DNA of 64,000 nucleotides from Gossypium raimondii (GCF_025698545.1 NC_068569.1:47559218-47623217), one strand, 5' to 3'. Shown: positions 47,793 to 60,302, counted from the stretch's first letter. Made by a program: numbers and translations. Notes: a model not told the origin generated them from the sequence alone.

Positions 47793-48134
47793 TTATAAAT
47801 AGTATAAGCATGTTACTTCATAATAATATTTAATATAATATTCATACTTCCCTCATTTTTTAAAAGAGGATCTTCATAGTATTTCTTAAAATTAAGATTA
47901 AATAATAATAATAGTTTAATTAAGTCCAAGGACTGAATTACTAATAAATGCCCTTTTAAAAAAATCATCGAATTAAGCCATTATTTTGAAAAATTACAAG
48001 ACTAGACTAACTTTACGAAAACGCTTCTAATTATCAACACTAAAAGTGACAACACCAATATTTTTTTATTATTTGGTGCCTCCTATTGATGTGAAAATAA
48101 AACTTACAAAACAAGTTTTTATATAGATCTCAAG

Positions 48135-49080
48135 TCTCATTTCTCTTGTTTTTTTAAGCGATGTGGGATATAGGTATATATAGACTCATAATCCGTTTGC
48201 AGCTTGTTTTCTTAAGTGATGTGAGATGTGAGATATTGGTATATATAGAGTCAATAAATAAATAAAAAAGACAAACTTACATATATTGTAACACATAATA
48301 TTTTACATATATATTTTATATATAGATGTTGTTAACGCACCAAATAATTATTTATAGAAATTATATAGTTTTGACATATAAATAGAAATTTATATTATAT
48401 TTTATATAAAATTGATATTATATTTATAATTATAATTATAATTAATATAAGATATGACATGAGAAGATAAATGATCGAATACAATTCTAATTAATATAGC
48501 TTTTCTTTTATCACAAAAAATTGAATTCTAATTAATAAAAAGGGGAAATTTACCCTTAAGTTAAATAGTCAACCATGATTTTTTTTTTCTATTTTAATGA
48601 ATTACAATAATATGGTAAAGCCCGAACAACTAACGCAACTCAAACTCAGGCCTCACCTAGGACAGTGAACACCCTTAACCATCAAGCTATCACATGGGGT
48701 TCATAATTATTATTTTTAATACAGTATGTAATGTTTTATTTATTTCAATGAAAATTTTCATTTGTTAATTAATTAGGTAAAATTACTAATTTAAGTGCAT
48801 CCATAGGATAATTATATTCAAAGAAATTTGATTTGGAATTATATACATTTTCAAAAATATCATCAGTATTGGCCTATGGTTCAAGAGTTTAATATCTATA
48901 TATAAAATATTATGTGTTATTATATGTAAGTTTGTCATATTTATTTATTTATTAAGTTTATAGATACTCATATCTCACATTCCACATCGCTTAATAAAAT
49001 AAGTCGTAAATGGATTATGATTTTATATATACCTGATCCTACATCCCACATCGTTTAAGAAAACAAGTGAAACCCGAAAA
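48135..49080. mobile_element. Second copy of the inverted-repeat element
   Basis: This is the A' counterpart of 19868-20815, with the same GATGTGGGAT arms in opposite orientation and the same tRNA-like segment inside (about 48,600-48,710, minus strand). It came with the segmental duplication, not by transposition. Confidence 0.6.
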
Positions 49081-50322
49081 TCACCGGTCCCATAAATTTT
49101 CAAACTTGGTAATTATTTTTAAATGGTGTTTTTTAGTAATTTTCCTTGTACTTTTAAAATTTAATCCATTTACTTTTAATTTCAAGAATGTAGTCCCTCT
49201 ATTTGTTTGATTTAGAAATTAAAGTACAATTGATAATACTATTAATCGACTTTCGTTAAATTTAGATATGTATCATCAATTGGACTTTAATTTTAAACAA
49301 ACTTTGAGTATTAAAACACCACATATTTAAATTTAATGAAAATCTATTAAAAGTGTTATAAGCTTTAATTTTCAAATCAAATGAATAGAAAAAATTAAAT
49401 TCTTGAAAATAAAATAAAACAGCTAAATTTCAAAAGCCCGAAGAGAATAAGGACTAGAGTAGGGGTGAGCAAAACTTGATTCGATTCGAAAAAAAATCGT
49501 ATTCCGAGTTAATCGAATCGAATTATTCGAATTATTCAAGTCAGCTCGAATAAGTAATTTGAGTTTTGATTTTAATCGAGTTTTACAATTTGAATAATTC
49601 AAATAATAGATCGATGTAAATACCCTTTTAGTCCTTGTCAAGTTTGAAAATGAGCAAATTAGTCACTCCTCAACAAAAATTACGAAAAAATCAATATAAT
49701 TTTAAATAAATTTTAAAATTCAAAATATTTATAAAAATTCTAAAATTTATATTTTTAAAATTCTAAAAATTCTAAAAATATATAAAGAAATTAAAACATT
49801 AAAAATTTTCTAGAATAATTATTTTTGAACCTAAATAAGTTAATTAATGATTTAAGTTTACCGTACTAAAGTATTTATTTTATTTTATTTTGAAAAGTTA
49901 TCAAATATATATGATTTCAATTTTATGTGCTCTAACATGGATTATTATACTATAACAATATGTTAATTTATTTCATTTTACTCGACTTGATTTGAAAAAA
50001 TTTCTAATCAAGTTAGGATAATAAAATAAGACTCGTCAAACTCAAAATTTAGACCTTAAAATAAATACATATTATTTGTAAATAACAGAGACAGTTAAGC
50101 TGAGCCATGGATTTATTCTAAATGACAATAGTACCCTTATTGAGGTAACATATTTACTGGTCTCATGTTTGTCGTAGTATAAAATGCAAAATTGCTACTT
50201 CAATAACTGTCAATCCTTTCGTATGATACCTTAAATCAAATTCAGACAAACAAGCTCCCTTCAATTCAAGTCATTTCATTCACATTCCTTCTTAGTTGTT
50301 TCTTCTTCCATTGGAAATTTCC
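49081..50322. other. AT-rich region and promoter of NTMC2T6 copy 2
   Basis: This is the A' counterpart of 20826-22071. It contains the TCGAATCGAATTATTCGAA repeat near 49500 and no gene. 50150-50322 is the likely promoter and leader. Confidence 0.4.
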
Positions 50323-50382
50323 ATGAAAGTTCTTTTCTTCTTCTTTCTTAATGGTGGTGGTGGTTTGGGTTATTGGAAGTGA
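50323..50382 (+). other. Upstream ORF in the NTMC2T6 leader (19 codons)
   Basis: ATG at 50323 encodes MKVLFFFFLNGGGGLGYWK and stops at TGA 50380-50382, 43 bp before the main ATG at 50426. The same uORF is present in copy 1 (22072-22131). Whether it lies in the transcript depends on the unknown start site. Confidence 0.4.
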
Positions 50383-50425
50383 CTGAAAAGCTAAGGATCT
50401 TTTGTTAATAAGTTGGAACATAAAG

Positions 50426-53400
50426 ATGATTTTAGAAATGGAATTCATGGAGGTTTCAATAATGCATCACATTGGGTTGATTTTCATGCTGCTTTGGCTG
50501 CTCTCTTGCTTCAATCTTTGCAATGCAGTTGCTTATTTCGTCTCTCTCGTTTATCTCTACTCGGTAATTTCAGAAATTTCTTTTGATTCTTTTAATTGGA
50601 TTTTTTGTAGCGCAAATTTCATTTGGTTTATTCATTTCTTTGTTGATTGAAGGTTCATGCAAGGTATATAATGAGATTGAGGAAGAAATTGGAGTATGAG
50701 GAAAGAAAGCAATCTTATAGGAGAAGGGTAATTTTCAATCTCTTTCTTTCTTTCTTTTTTTTTTTTTAATATTCTATAGATTTGTAATATTCTGATTGTG
50801 TTTGTTTTATTTATCAGTCATTTTAGATATAATTTTGCATCTGGGTAATTCTTATTCATGATTAATGGAGTTTTGCTTTCTTTACATTGGCTCTAATGGG
50901 TTAATTTATTGTCTTTTATGTTGGTTTAATGGAGATGGGTTCAAGTTTTGGATTCTTGATTTTGATATTGTAATATTATCTGTCCCTTGAATGCTTTGTT
51001 GGCCTTATCTTTTATCTTCAGGTGTTTTCGGAGTCAGAGTCGGTTCGTTGGTTAAACCATGCTGTTGAGAAGATATGGCCGATTTGTATAGAACAGATTG
51101 TGTCGCAGAAGATTCTGCTTTCGATCATACCGTGGTTCTTGGATAACTACAAACCATGGACTGCTGTATGAATTTTTCTTTCTTAGTAATTAACAATACC
51201 AACATTCGTGTTTAGGCCTGTGAATGTTACTTGCAATGACCGATAGATGATCGATTTTGATCCACTTTGTGAGCTTTTGATGTTATACATGCAGAAAAAA
51301 GCTGTGGTTCAGCACTTATATTTAGGAAGAAATGCACCTTTGTTTACAGGGATGAGGGTTCTTCACCAATGCCCGGATGACGACCACTTGGTACTTTCTG
51401 TGATTTCCAGTCTCGAATTGTATGGTGGTAGAAATTACAATATAATGCATGCAGGTAATGGAGTTGGGAATGAATTTTCTCACAGCGGATGACATGAATG
51501 CAGTTCTTGCTGTGAAACTAAGGAAAAGATTGGGATTCAGGATGTGGGCAAAGTTGCATATAACAGGCATGCATGTTGAAATTAAGGTACCGATAAATAC
51601 ACACCTGTTATTTTCGCCATAGTATTGACTATCAATGTTTAAGAATTGTAGGACTGCATCTGGATATATGTACATAAGTGTTAGATTGCATTAAGATTCA
51701 AGACATGGCATTACTTAGTTCTAACTCCATTTTTTTGCAAATACACATTTCTTTTAAGTTGTCATTATTTAATTTCCGTTATTGCTCTTTTCGTTGTCCT
51801 TTCTTTGGTCTTGCAGGTTAAAATTGGGGTGAAGTTTCTCAGGCAGTGGCCTTTCCTTAGTCGTCTGCGATTATGTTTTGTTGAGCTTCCATATTTCCAG
51901 ATGACTGTGAAACCTATCTTTAATCATGGACTCAATGTTACCGAAGTTCCAGGAATTGCTGCATGGCTTGTAATAATCATTTCCTTTAGGCTAAATCTTT
52001 ATCTTCTCTTTTTATTCTCTCGTCTTTTCTCTGAGTCATATTGTGTATCCCCTTTTTCTAGGATAAGCTTCTCTCACTAGCATTTGAACAGACACTTGTT
52101 GAGGTCAGTTTTGTCAACTTTGTGCACCAACTGTTTTCTCATGCAAACAAGTTGCATTTTCAGATGCAATTAGCTCTAAATGTTTGCTTGTTTTGCAGCC
52201 AAATATGCTTGTTGTTGACGTTTTGAAGTTTGCTTCACCCCAGCCAGGTATTTCTGATTTCATAACCGATTAACTATTGTTGCGAGTTAATACGTGTTAC
52301 TGGTTATGTACTCCAGAAAATTGGTTTACTGTTAATGAGAATCAACCTCGTGCTCATGCCAAGGTTGAAGTTGTTGAAGCAGCAGATATGAAACCTTCAG
52401 ATTCTAATGGTTAGCTATAAATCCAGTTTCTCAACTTTCCCTTTATGTATTATCTGGTTTTACAGTCAATGATGGGAACTGGATACAAGTTTTCAGGATT
52501 GGCTGATCCGTATGTGAAGGGGCAACTTGGCTTGTATAGATTCAAGACTAAGACACATAAGAAAACTTTGTTTCCAAAATGGCATGAGGAATTCATGATC
52601 CCCATCTCCTCATGGAAGTCACCTAATGTACTAGTTATCGAAGTTTTCGACAAAGATCATTTTGTCGATGATACCCTCGGGTTTGTCTCTGAACCTCTAT
52701 AATAAATGCATTCTGTACTCATGTTTGAATTCTTTGAATGGCATCTTCTTTCCGATTACCTTGGCCTCAACGCTTCAAGAAAATTGTGACATGCACATGT
52801 TTCTATATCTTATATTTGATTCTATGAAAATGGATCTATTCTTTACCCTGGTTTTATACAATTGTGGCATTGTTACAATTGAAAAAAAAAGGGATTTGTT
52901 ACCAGTAGTAATCCGTGAGGCTTGTGATTATTAATTGTTGCTTTGTGATCTTAATGTTCATTTCCTCTTAGGTTGCCGTTGTTGCTTAATCATACTACTT
53001 AGTTTTGGATCTTATTGGACATACTAATTTAATTTGCTACAATTTACAGTAAATGCACAGTGAATATCCATGATTTACGTGGTGGCCGGAGACATGACAT
53101 GTGGTTAACTCTTCAAAGTGGTAAAACCGGAAGATTGCATCTTGCAATAACCGTGGTTGAAGATAACACTAAGGTAACTTATTCTAACTTCTCTTTGCAA
53201 TCTTAAATATAAAAAATGCTTTTGTGTGTCAAAACTTAAAATCGAGTCTGTGGACAATTTACACAGGGAAATAATGGCACAGTTGATGCCGAAGCATTAA
53301 ACAAAGAAGACACACAAAAAGCCTTACCAGCTAAAGCTTCTGATAAAGGTTCATCCTCACCTGTACCCTCGAAGAAACCTCAGAACTTACCAGATCATTT

Positions 53401-54280
53401 TGAGCCTATAAACATTGAAGGACAACAAGAAACTTGTATATGGTTTCACCAGCCAGGAAGTGAAGTGTCACAGACATGGCAACCGAGAAAAAGGAAGGGT
53501 AGGAGCAGTGAAACACAGATTGATGGGGTGTCTACTGATTCTTTTGGCGGTACCCTTTCTGGAGGATCTGAATCCCCTAAAAGTGACAGCAACAGTTCCC
53601 CCGAAGCGAAAATAAACCGAGTTAAGCGCGGTCTTCAGAAGATAAGTTTGGCATTTAATAGTTCCAAAAGTCACGAGGGCAGCCTAGAAGAGGTGGTTCA
53701 AACTCCAAATGCTAACTTCAGAACTGTTAATGACAAGGAAGATGCTGTGAAGTTAGCCCCAGATGACAATCTTCCTTCAACCGAAAAGGTCTCAAACAAA
53801 GAAAGCTCAAGTTCTAATGAAAGCAGCTCCGAAAGCCCTAGCAGAATGAAAGGTATGGCAAAGAGTTTTCTAAAACATGCCGAGAAATCCGCTCGTCAGC
53901 TCAAATGTGTTCTTTCCATTAAAGGAAGAAAATTACTTGAATCATCTATGGTCGACCAAGAGTTCACACTAGAATCCGAATCCTCTGGTGATGAATCAAT
54001 GTCATCCCCCGCGGACAAGAGATTACCAACGGCTTCCAATCCTGTTTCCACAGCTTCCAGTGGCAATACCGAAACGCAGGAGCTTGACGTCGTGCTGGAT
54101 TCAAGCAACCAAGTTGATCGAGCAATCACGATTGAGCGACGAAAAGAAGATAATAACGAGGTGAATAACTCCAATAAACTCAGTAATGCAGTGACTGATC
54201 AGTCTTGGAAATTGAAGTTCCTAAAGCATACTTGGAGTGTAAGAAACAAGTATAGAAGAAATTCTATGGGGGATAAATAA
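50426..54280 (+). CDS. NTMC2T6: NTMC2T6-like SMP and C2 domain protein, intact copy
   Basis: There are 12 exons: 50426-50563, 50653-50727, 51022-51165, 51295-51390, 51455-51586, 51817-51969, 52062-52103, 52199-52247, 52317-52409, 52497-52680, 53050-53173 and 53267-54280. All have GT-AG borders and consistent phase, giving 747 aa, close to the ~750 aa of the Arabidopsis At1g53590-type protein. Residues ~12-45 are a hydrophobic anchor (LIFMLLWLLSCF, YFVSLVYLYS). A basic stretch follows (RLRKKLEYEERKQSYRRR). Residues ~75-262 are an SMP lipid-transfer domain (SVRWLNHAVEKIWPICIEQI, LGMNFLTADDMNAVLAVKLR). Residues ~285-390 are a C2 domain with Asp-rich loops (SDSNGLADPYVKG, FDKDHFVDDTLG). The tail is Ser-rich and ends basic. 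Such proteins tether the ER to other membranes. ATG 50447 (MEVSIMHHIG) is an alternative start. Confidence 0.93.
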
Positions 54281-54556
54281 AACATGGTTAATATATATAT
54301 ATATTAAAAAAAGGTCTCTGAACTTTACTCCTTTATTAAGATAAGTCCTTCTTTACACTTAAATCATCCTTTTAGGTTTATACTTAAGTAAGCTCTTATT
54401 TCAAGGGGAAGGTTGATTTTTGCTGGGGGTTATTTAGGTATAATTGAAGTTCAAGGGCTTATTTGAGTATAAGTGAAAAAGTTTAGGGATTTTTTTGAAA
54501 TTTAGTTTAGCTATAAAATATTGACATAAGTTTTGAAGAATAGTGGTAGTGGTAAA

Positions 54557-56363
54557 TGTCGAAACCATTTTTTTTTTTTGAAAACAAAAATTGGAGTCGC
54601 CACCGATCTGTGATTTAGGTGTGATCGGCCCACCTTAAAAACAAAATTGGTCTACGAAATTTGAGAAAACGGGTTCTGGAGTCAGTTACGCACGAGGAAG
54701 GGTTAGCACCCTCGTAACGCCCAAAAATCGGTACCAAATTGATTGTTTAATGTCTTGGTGTCGAAAATTAAAAAGATTTTGTTAAGCTCAAATGTTGAAA
54801 TCTAAAAAGGACAAACAATTATTCAAGTCATGCGAAAAAAATTGAGACCCAATACGTTAGGGTACAATTTCTCAAAATCCTCGAATTTTGAATATCGCTT
54901 TTAATTAATTTTAAAGAAAGAAAGAAAAAATATTTCGAGAAAACAATATGTCATGCCCAATGCGTTAGGACATAACATATCGAATTCGAAAATAAATTTT
55001 GTTTATATTTTAAATAACGAATATTCTCGGTTATTTGGAATTAACAAAGAAAATCGGAACCAATACGTTAGGGCTCAATTTTCCTCGAAAATCCCTAACT
55101 TTGAATATCGTTTTATTTTGAAAACCTTTGAATCATAAAAATGATTTTAGTATTTTGACAAAATTAAAATGTTATTTTGAGAGTATGAAATGCATATATA
55201 CATGTATACAAAAAATAATAAAATAACATAATAAAAATATATATAAACAAAAGACTTATATAAAAGATAAAAATAAAATATAAGCATAATATATTACTAA
55301 TTATAAAAAAACATGGACACATATGTATATATAAAAGAGATTTGAAGGATATATTGATAAAGGTGTTAAATAATATAGGTGTATATTTATACGTATTATA
55401 ATAAAAATATTTGGATTATAAGATATTAAAATATATAAATGTTATAAAATACGAATATATAAGCGCATATATATGTATATAAAGCTAAGAAAAATAAAGT
55501 AATAATAAAACATAGGATACGTATATAATATATAAACTATAAAAATAAAATAATATGTTAATAAAATATATACGTACTACATATATATTTAAAACATTTA
55601 TAATATATATATTAACCTATATATATATATGCGCACATATATACATACAATAATAATTATATAGTAATAATTATACTAATAAATAAATTAACAATATATA
55701 AAAACCAAAAAAAAAAACAAATTAAGGACTAAATTTAAAAGCCAAACAGAATTTATGAGCCGAATTTGAAAATAAAAACAAGAAAAGGAGTAATTTAAAA
55801 CACGCGCAGCAGGAGAGGACTGAAAACGAAAATTACCCAAACCTTCCAAAATGCTGCGCAGCATTGGATCAATTTGAAACAGTAATAAAATGTGCTGCCA
55901 AATTTAAAAGAAATAAAAAACGATTTAAAAGTACTGTAAAAACAGGGGGCCAATTACGCAAATGCCCCATTTTTAAGAATGCCCTATAAAACCCAACTTT
56001 TAAACCCTAAAAAATAACACTTCTCCAGCCACCCCAACAATGTGCCGCAGCTCTTCATTTGCTCCTCCACCATTCTAGTCCTCTCCCATTTCCGACCATG
56101 AAACGACGAAGCGAGGTCGCTTTCCGACGAATCTCACGACGGTAAGCCTTCTTTTCCCTTTCCCTTTCGTTTTTATTTTAAGAAATAAAAAAGAAAAGAA
56201 CCAAAATAAATTAAAAAAAAGCAGTAAAAGAACAAAGAAAAATAAAACCAAATCCCACCTTCCAAAATATTTTTCTGTATATTTTCCTTTTGATTTCGGT
56301 ACAAAAAAAAATTTCTAACCCTCATTACAGATTCGATTTGACTTTAAATAGCCAAAATAACGA
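54557..56363 (+). mobile_element. Truncated gypsy-type LTR, A' copy
   Basis: This is the counterpart of 26300-28117: it starts TGTCGAAACC, carries the CCAATACGTTAGGG units and lacks the LTR 3' end. It provides the sequence immediately upstream of F4, so the F4 promoter region is LTR-derived beyond about 315 bp from the ATG. Confidence 0.8.
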
Positions 56364-56678
56364 AAAGATGATATGGAAATTATTTAATCAAATATCAATG
56401 GAACATAATTTTACAAATATAAAATATTAGTATTTATGATATATTTTAACTTCAGGGATCAAAAACATTAAAGAGCCTTATAATATTAAAAATATATGAT
56501 AATTTTTTAATATTTTGCTTTAGCCGACCCTGATATCCTTTCCATATAGAACTCTTCATCATCAAAGCTTAAATTATTCTTTCTATATATTATTTAGGGT
56601 TGAAAAAGCGATATATCTAAGTTCCATCCAAGTATGATTCTTCATCAAAGCTCTCGCAAGGAATCAAATTGCGAAACA

Positions 56679-58701
56679 ATGGCGACGGATGATTTCATCA
56701 GTGACCTTCCCGACGAAGTTTTGGCTACGATTATATCAGGCTTACCAGCCATTGAAGCAATAAGAACAACTATTTTATCAAAACGATTGAAGGACGTATG
56801 GAGGAATGTTTCCCGTTTAGATTTCGATCCAAAAGGAGTGAAGAAATTATTTCCTGCTCCAAATCAACTCAGATCTACGGTGCCAGTAATACAGTTTGGA
56901 TCCAATGTTTGCCATGCCGAGGGTGATGATATTGATGATACTGATCCGAGGGAAGAGATTTCCCGAGTTGTTAAGAATATCGATAATGTATTGTTATCTC
57001 ATGAACGTAACTTGATTAGTTGCAGAATCGTTCATCTCTCAAATAGTTACACAAGCGGTGATGTTGAGAAGTGGATTAAATATCTTACATCCGAGAAGGA
57101 AGTGCAAGAATTGGCTTTCCTTTGCGATGATTTTCAGCATGAGTTTTATCTAGTAAGCCATTTTGGATGGGGTCTGAATTTATCGTCTGGGATTTTTTCA
57201 TGTAGAACTCTGCAATCGCTTGAGTTCACAAATTACGGTATCCGATTCCATCGCCCTTTTCACCATTGCCATAACCTCAAAACCTTGAAACTCTATTACT
57301 GTGATATTAGCAGTGAAACCCTTGAAGCAATCGTTTCTAGCTTTGATTTTATGCAACACCTGAGCGTTTGTTCTTCCACCTCCAGTTTAAAACAGGTTCG
57401 GATCTTTAGCCAAACGGTTAAGACTGTGGAGCTGGAATCATTGGATTTGGAGGGGATTTATTTATCTACCCAATCTCTTGGTGCTTTGGTGCTTCATTCT
57501 ATGAAATTTCCGGCCAGACGTTTGGTTATCCATGCTCCAAATCTTAGGGTTTTTACTGCAACTTACAATTTCACCCGTCCTTCAAAACAGACCAAGATTG
57601 CTGAAATTCTAGAGTATTGCACTCATCTCTTGGTAAGCATTTAATTTCATGACGGTTTGGTTATTAGAATCATACACCTTTCGCTCTATCTAAATCCGTA
57701 TTTTATTATAAATGCTTCTTTTATTCTTGTTTTAATACATAAATTCGTTTTGATCTTTTACTATACTTTTGTGCTAATAAGCAATTTTTGAATCAAACAT
57801 CTTTTATCTTTACCTTAATATTTTATACATCCATGCATGTTTTGTTTTTAATATGTAAATTGGTTATCAAATTATATAATATTGTATTAAATAAATGCTT
57901 GGTTTGTTTTTGTGCTATTACGATAAGTGTTGGGTGTAACTGTAAAATACATTATATTTTTAAGTAGAGAAATCAGATTTATGAATCTCAAAAAAATTGG
58001 TCTCTGTGAACTGCAAAACTAACATGATGACTTGACAAATTATTTTGGTTGGCCCGTGCAGACACCTGTTAATTATGAAGCTAATGATCCAATGGAAGAC
58101 CTGAATCTGTTTATGAATTTGAGGGAGCTAACCATTGATTTAGACTTGAACGATAGAAGGGAAATGTTGATCCTCTGTATCGTTCTACAACGCTGCCTTA
58201 GTCTACACCAACTTGAAATCAACATAGAGGTAATTTATATATATATATATACATATATGTTTAGAGTTAGATCATCCTGTACTGGTGGAAATGTTATGAA
58301 CATGTGATGATCATTGATTTATGCATTATATTCAGGAAAGTAGAAGTGAAATAGAGGAAGCAACCAGGGATTATAGTAGTGTAAACAGCCGACTGCCATA
58401 TCCAGAGACAAAGCTATGGGAGCAAAGGGAGCTGTGCGATTGTATTACATTCACACTAAGACAAGTATCCATTAAGGGATTCAGCGGGAAAGATGGGGAA
58501 ATGGAATTCCCAAGGCATCTGATTACAAAAGGTGCCAAGTTGGAGAGATTAGAGATTTGGTGCAACCATGACTGGTCCAGTGATGGAGGTAAGGCAACTC
58601 TTGGTTTACTTTCACTGCCTAGATCTTCCATTGATGTCTCCATTCTTCTTAAACCGCCACCCAATTTGTTGGTAGTTTTGGAAGATGGGTCTCAACCCTA
58701 G
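56679..58701 (+). CDS. F-box/LRR-type protein F4, intact chimeric gene
   Basis: Three exons, 56679-57632, 58062-58229 and 58336-58701 (GT-AG, phase 0 at both junctions), give 495 aa. Residues ~5-45 are an F-box (DFISDLPDEVLATIISGLPA, WRNVSRLDFDP). The middle is leucine-rich (HNLKTLKLYYCDISSETLEA, LESLDLEGIYLSTQSLGALV). Exon 3 has an FBD-like end (LCDCITFTLRQVSIKGF, EIWCNHDW). The start at 56679 is the ATG conserved with F3; an in-frame ATG lies 45 bp upstream (56634). Sequence up to 57563 is F1-type, from 57564 F2-type, with eight codons (RKPITKNP in F2) missing exactly at the switch. This is the only F-box copy here with all exons and an open frame. Predicted role: substrate adaptor of an SCF E3 ligase; substrate unknown. 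Confidence 0.85.
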
Positions 58702-59289
58702 AATAGGTTTTTTTTTTTTTCCCTTTATGTCAAGGATTTTCGGATTAGTTAAGGATTTTGCATGGGATGGGGCATGTATCATTGGTTTTTCAAAGATGAT
58801 TTTGTGTGTGATTTTATGTTTATATATGGTTGGAAGGACATGCTCCAGTTGGAAAATTAGTTTTAATGGGATGATAGCAAGCTTTACTCTTGTACTTTAA
58901 CAAAATTGTGAATGTCCTATTTGTATTTGTTGGGTTTGACACTTGTATTTTTGTTTTGTCGTGTTGAATATTGGCATATGGACTATTGAAATAGTGCCAT
59001 GTGGACCAAGAGAAAAAAAATTAAATAAATAGAATTCAAGAATTTTGTCTCTTCTTTTTAAGGTTAAAATCATTTAATAAAATATATCATTTGAATAAAA
59101 CAAGTAAAAGACAAGAATGGAACACAAGATAAACATGGAGTTACTGTTTCTTTGCTCCACTCTAAAATACCCTTTCCATATAAAACAAGCCATTATCAAA
59201 ATTTAGGTTTAAAAAGAGGATATATGTAGGTTTCCATTGTGGAGTATTTTTTTCATTGAAGCTCTTGCGAGAAATCAAATTGTGAAACA
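58702..59289. other. F4 3' UTR and F5 promoter remnant
   Basis: This is the counterpart of 44663-45248, with the same 3' flank and CCATATAAAACAAGCC element. No separate gene is seen. Confidence 0.4.
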
Positions 59290-59419
59290 ATGGCGACGAA
59301 TGATTTCATCAGCAACCTTCACAACGAAGTTTTGGCTAGGATTATATCAGACTTACCAGCCATTGAAGCAATAAGAACAACTCGTTTATCAAGACGATGG
59401 AAGGATTGATGGAGGTATG
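59290..59419 (+). pseudogene. F-box gene stub F5 (first ~43 codons)
   Basis: It starts MATNDFISNLHNEVLARIIS like F3, then reaches an early TGA (GGATTGATGG, where F3 has GGATTTATGG) at about 59407. Similarity to F3 ends after GAGGTATG at 59419, where unrelated sequence begins. Confidence 0.9.
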
Positions 59420-60302
59420 AAAATATTTAAACTAAAGACTCTAAAAGAAGACTGCACCTATATTGCATAGATTATTTAGGTAGATCAAACTTCTTTTTTA
59501 ATTGCCAACACTGCGGGATTAGTTATTTGGAGAGCCAACTTCTGTATGGAAGAAATTTCTAGAAGTTATTGATTCTACATCACAGTAACTTGTTTTTAAA
59601 ATCATAGAGTAGAACAACCTTCATTAAATAATTAAACCAGTTAATTGGACGGTAGGAGTCAAGGACTTTCTGACATTCTCTCCTTCGCTTCTCTCTCTCT
59701 CTCTCTATAAGACTAAGATATTAGCTGGTGAATAAATGGTTCCAACTGCTTCAATAATTCAAACCCCTGTAACAGTAAGAAACCAATCATAGTCAGTCCA
59801 CACACAGAAGAATTGTTAATTACCTCATCTAAATAAAAAATTAAGCAATCCAACTTAAAATATTTAAGATGGCTACCATAGAGAAATTCATACTTCTTTT
59901 TAGCTTCAATATTCATTAGCGCATTTACCAAAGAAAAGTCACCAGATGAAGCATGAAATAATATGGAAACATAATCTTAATAGAATTAAACAGGAAGACT
60001 TGCAGCTACAGGACACATACTAAATTGAAGCGGCTTCTCTCAAAAGCAAAATCCAATCCAACCCAAAACATAAGCCAGATATGTTTTTTAATGAGAAAGA
60101 AAACTGAACCCTACATACAAGTTAGAAACAAGTTATTAAGAAACCATAAAAGATGTGTAAAGCAAACAGAAACATACTTCCATGGATTGACATTAGAGTA
60201 TTTATAGAGAAATAATCAGCTCACAAGAAATCAAAATAAATCAAAACTCAATAAAGGATAATAATCAACTAACAAAATATCCTAACAAACAGAGATTAAA
60301 AG
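59420..60302. other. Unique spacer between F5 stub and block B'
   Basis: This 0.9-kb piece is found nowhere else in the window. It holds the BAR-domain gene fragment at 59713-59950, a CT microsatellite at 59689-59706 and otherwise AT-rich sequence. It ends at the hairpin that opens block B'. Confidence 0.6.
59713..59950 (-). pseudogene. Fragment of an ARF-GAP (AGD/ACAP-type) BAR-domain gene
   Basis: On -, one exon-like piece (about 59950-59825) reads FSLVNALMNIEAKKKYEFL, then GSHLKYFKL. After an intron-like gap, a CAG acceptor near 59769 opens GFELLKQLEPFIHQLIS (59766-59713). These match, from memory, the BAR domain of plant ADP-ribosylation-factor GTPase-activating proteins (NALMNIEAKKKYEFLE, HLRYFKQGYELL, MEPYIHQVL). 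Several residues between EFL and HLKYF are missing, and nothing else of the ~780-aa parent is seen. This is a captured or stranded gene fragment retaining intron structure, so it derives from DNA, not mRNA. Confidence 0.65.

Larger units (their letters stand above)
47793..57563. repeat. Duplicated block A' (partner 19527-29322)
   Basis: This is collinear with block A. It starts at the F3 intron junction and ends inside exon 1 of F4, where the sequence changes to F2-like. Non-coding parts have many one-base deletions relative to A, often in homopolymers, whereas the NTMC2T6-like coding exons are intact here and broken in A. Confidence 0.95.

Noticed and set aside
56634..56678. Upstream in-frame ATG as the start of F4 (also 28394 in F1, 42581 in F2)
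   Set aside because: The extra 15 residues are absent in F3, and the F-box begins right after the second ATG (MATDDFISDLP), so the downstream start is preferred though not proven.
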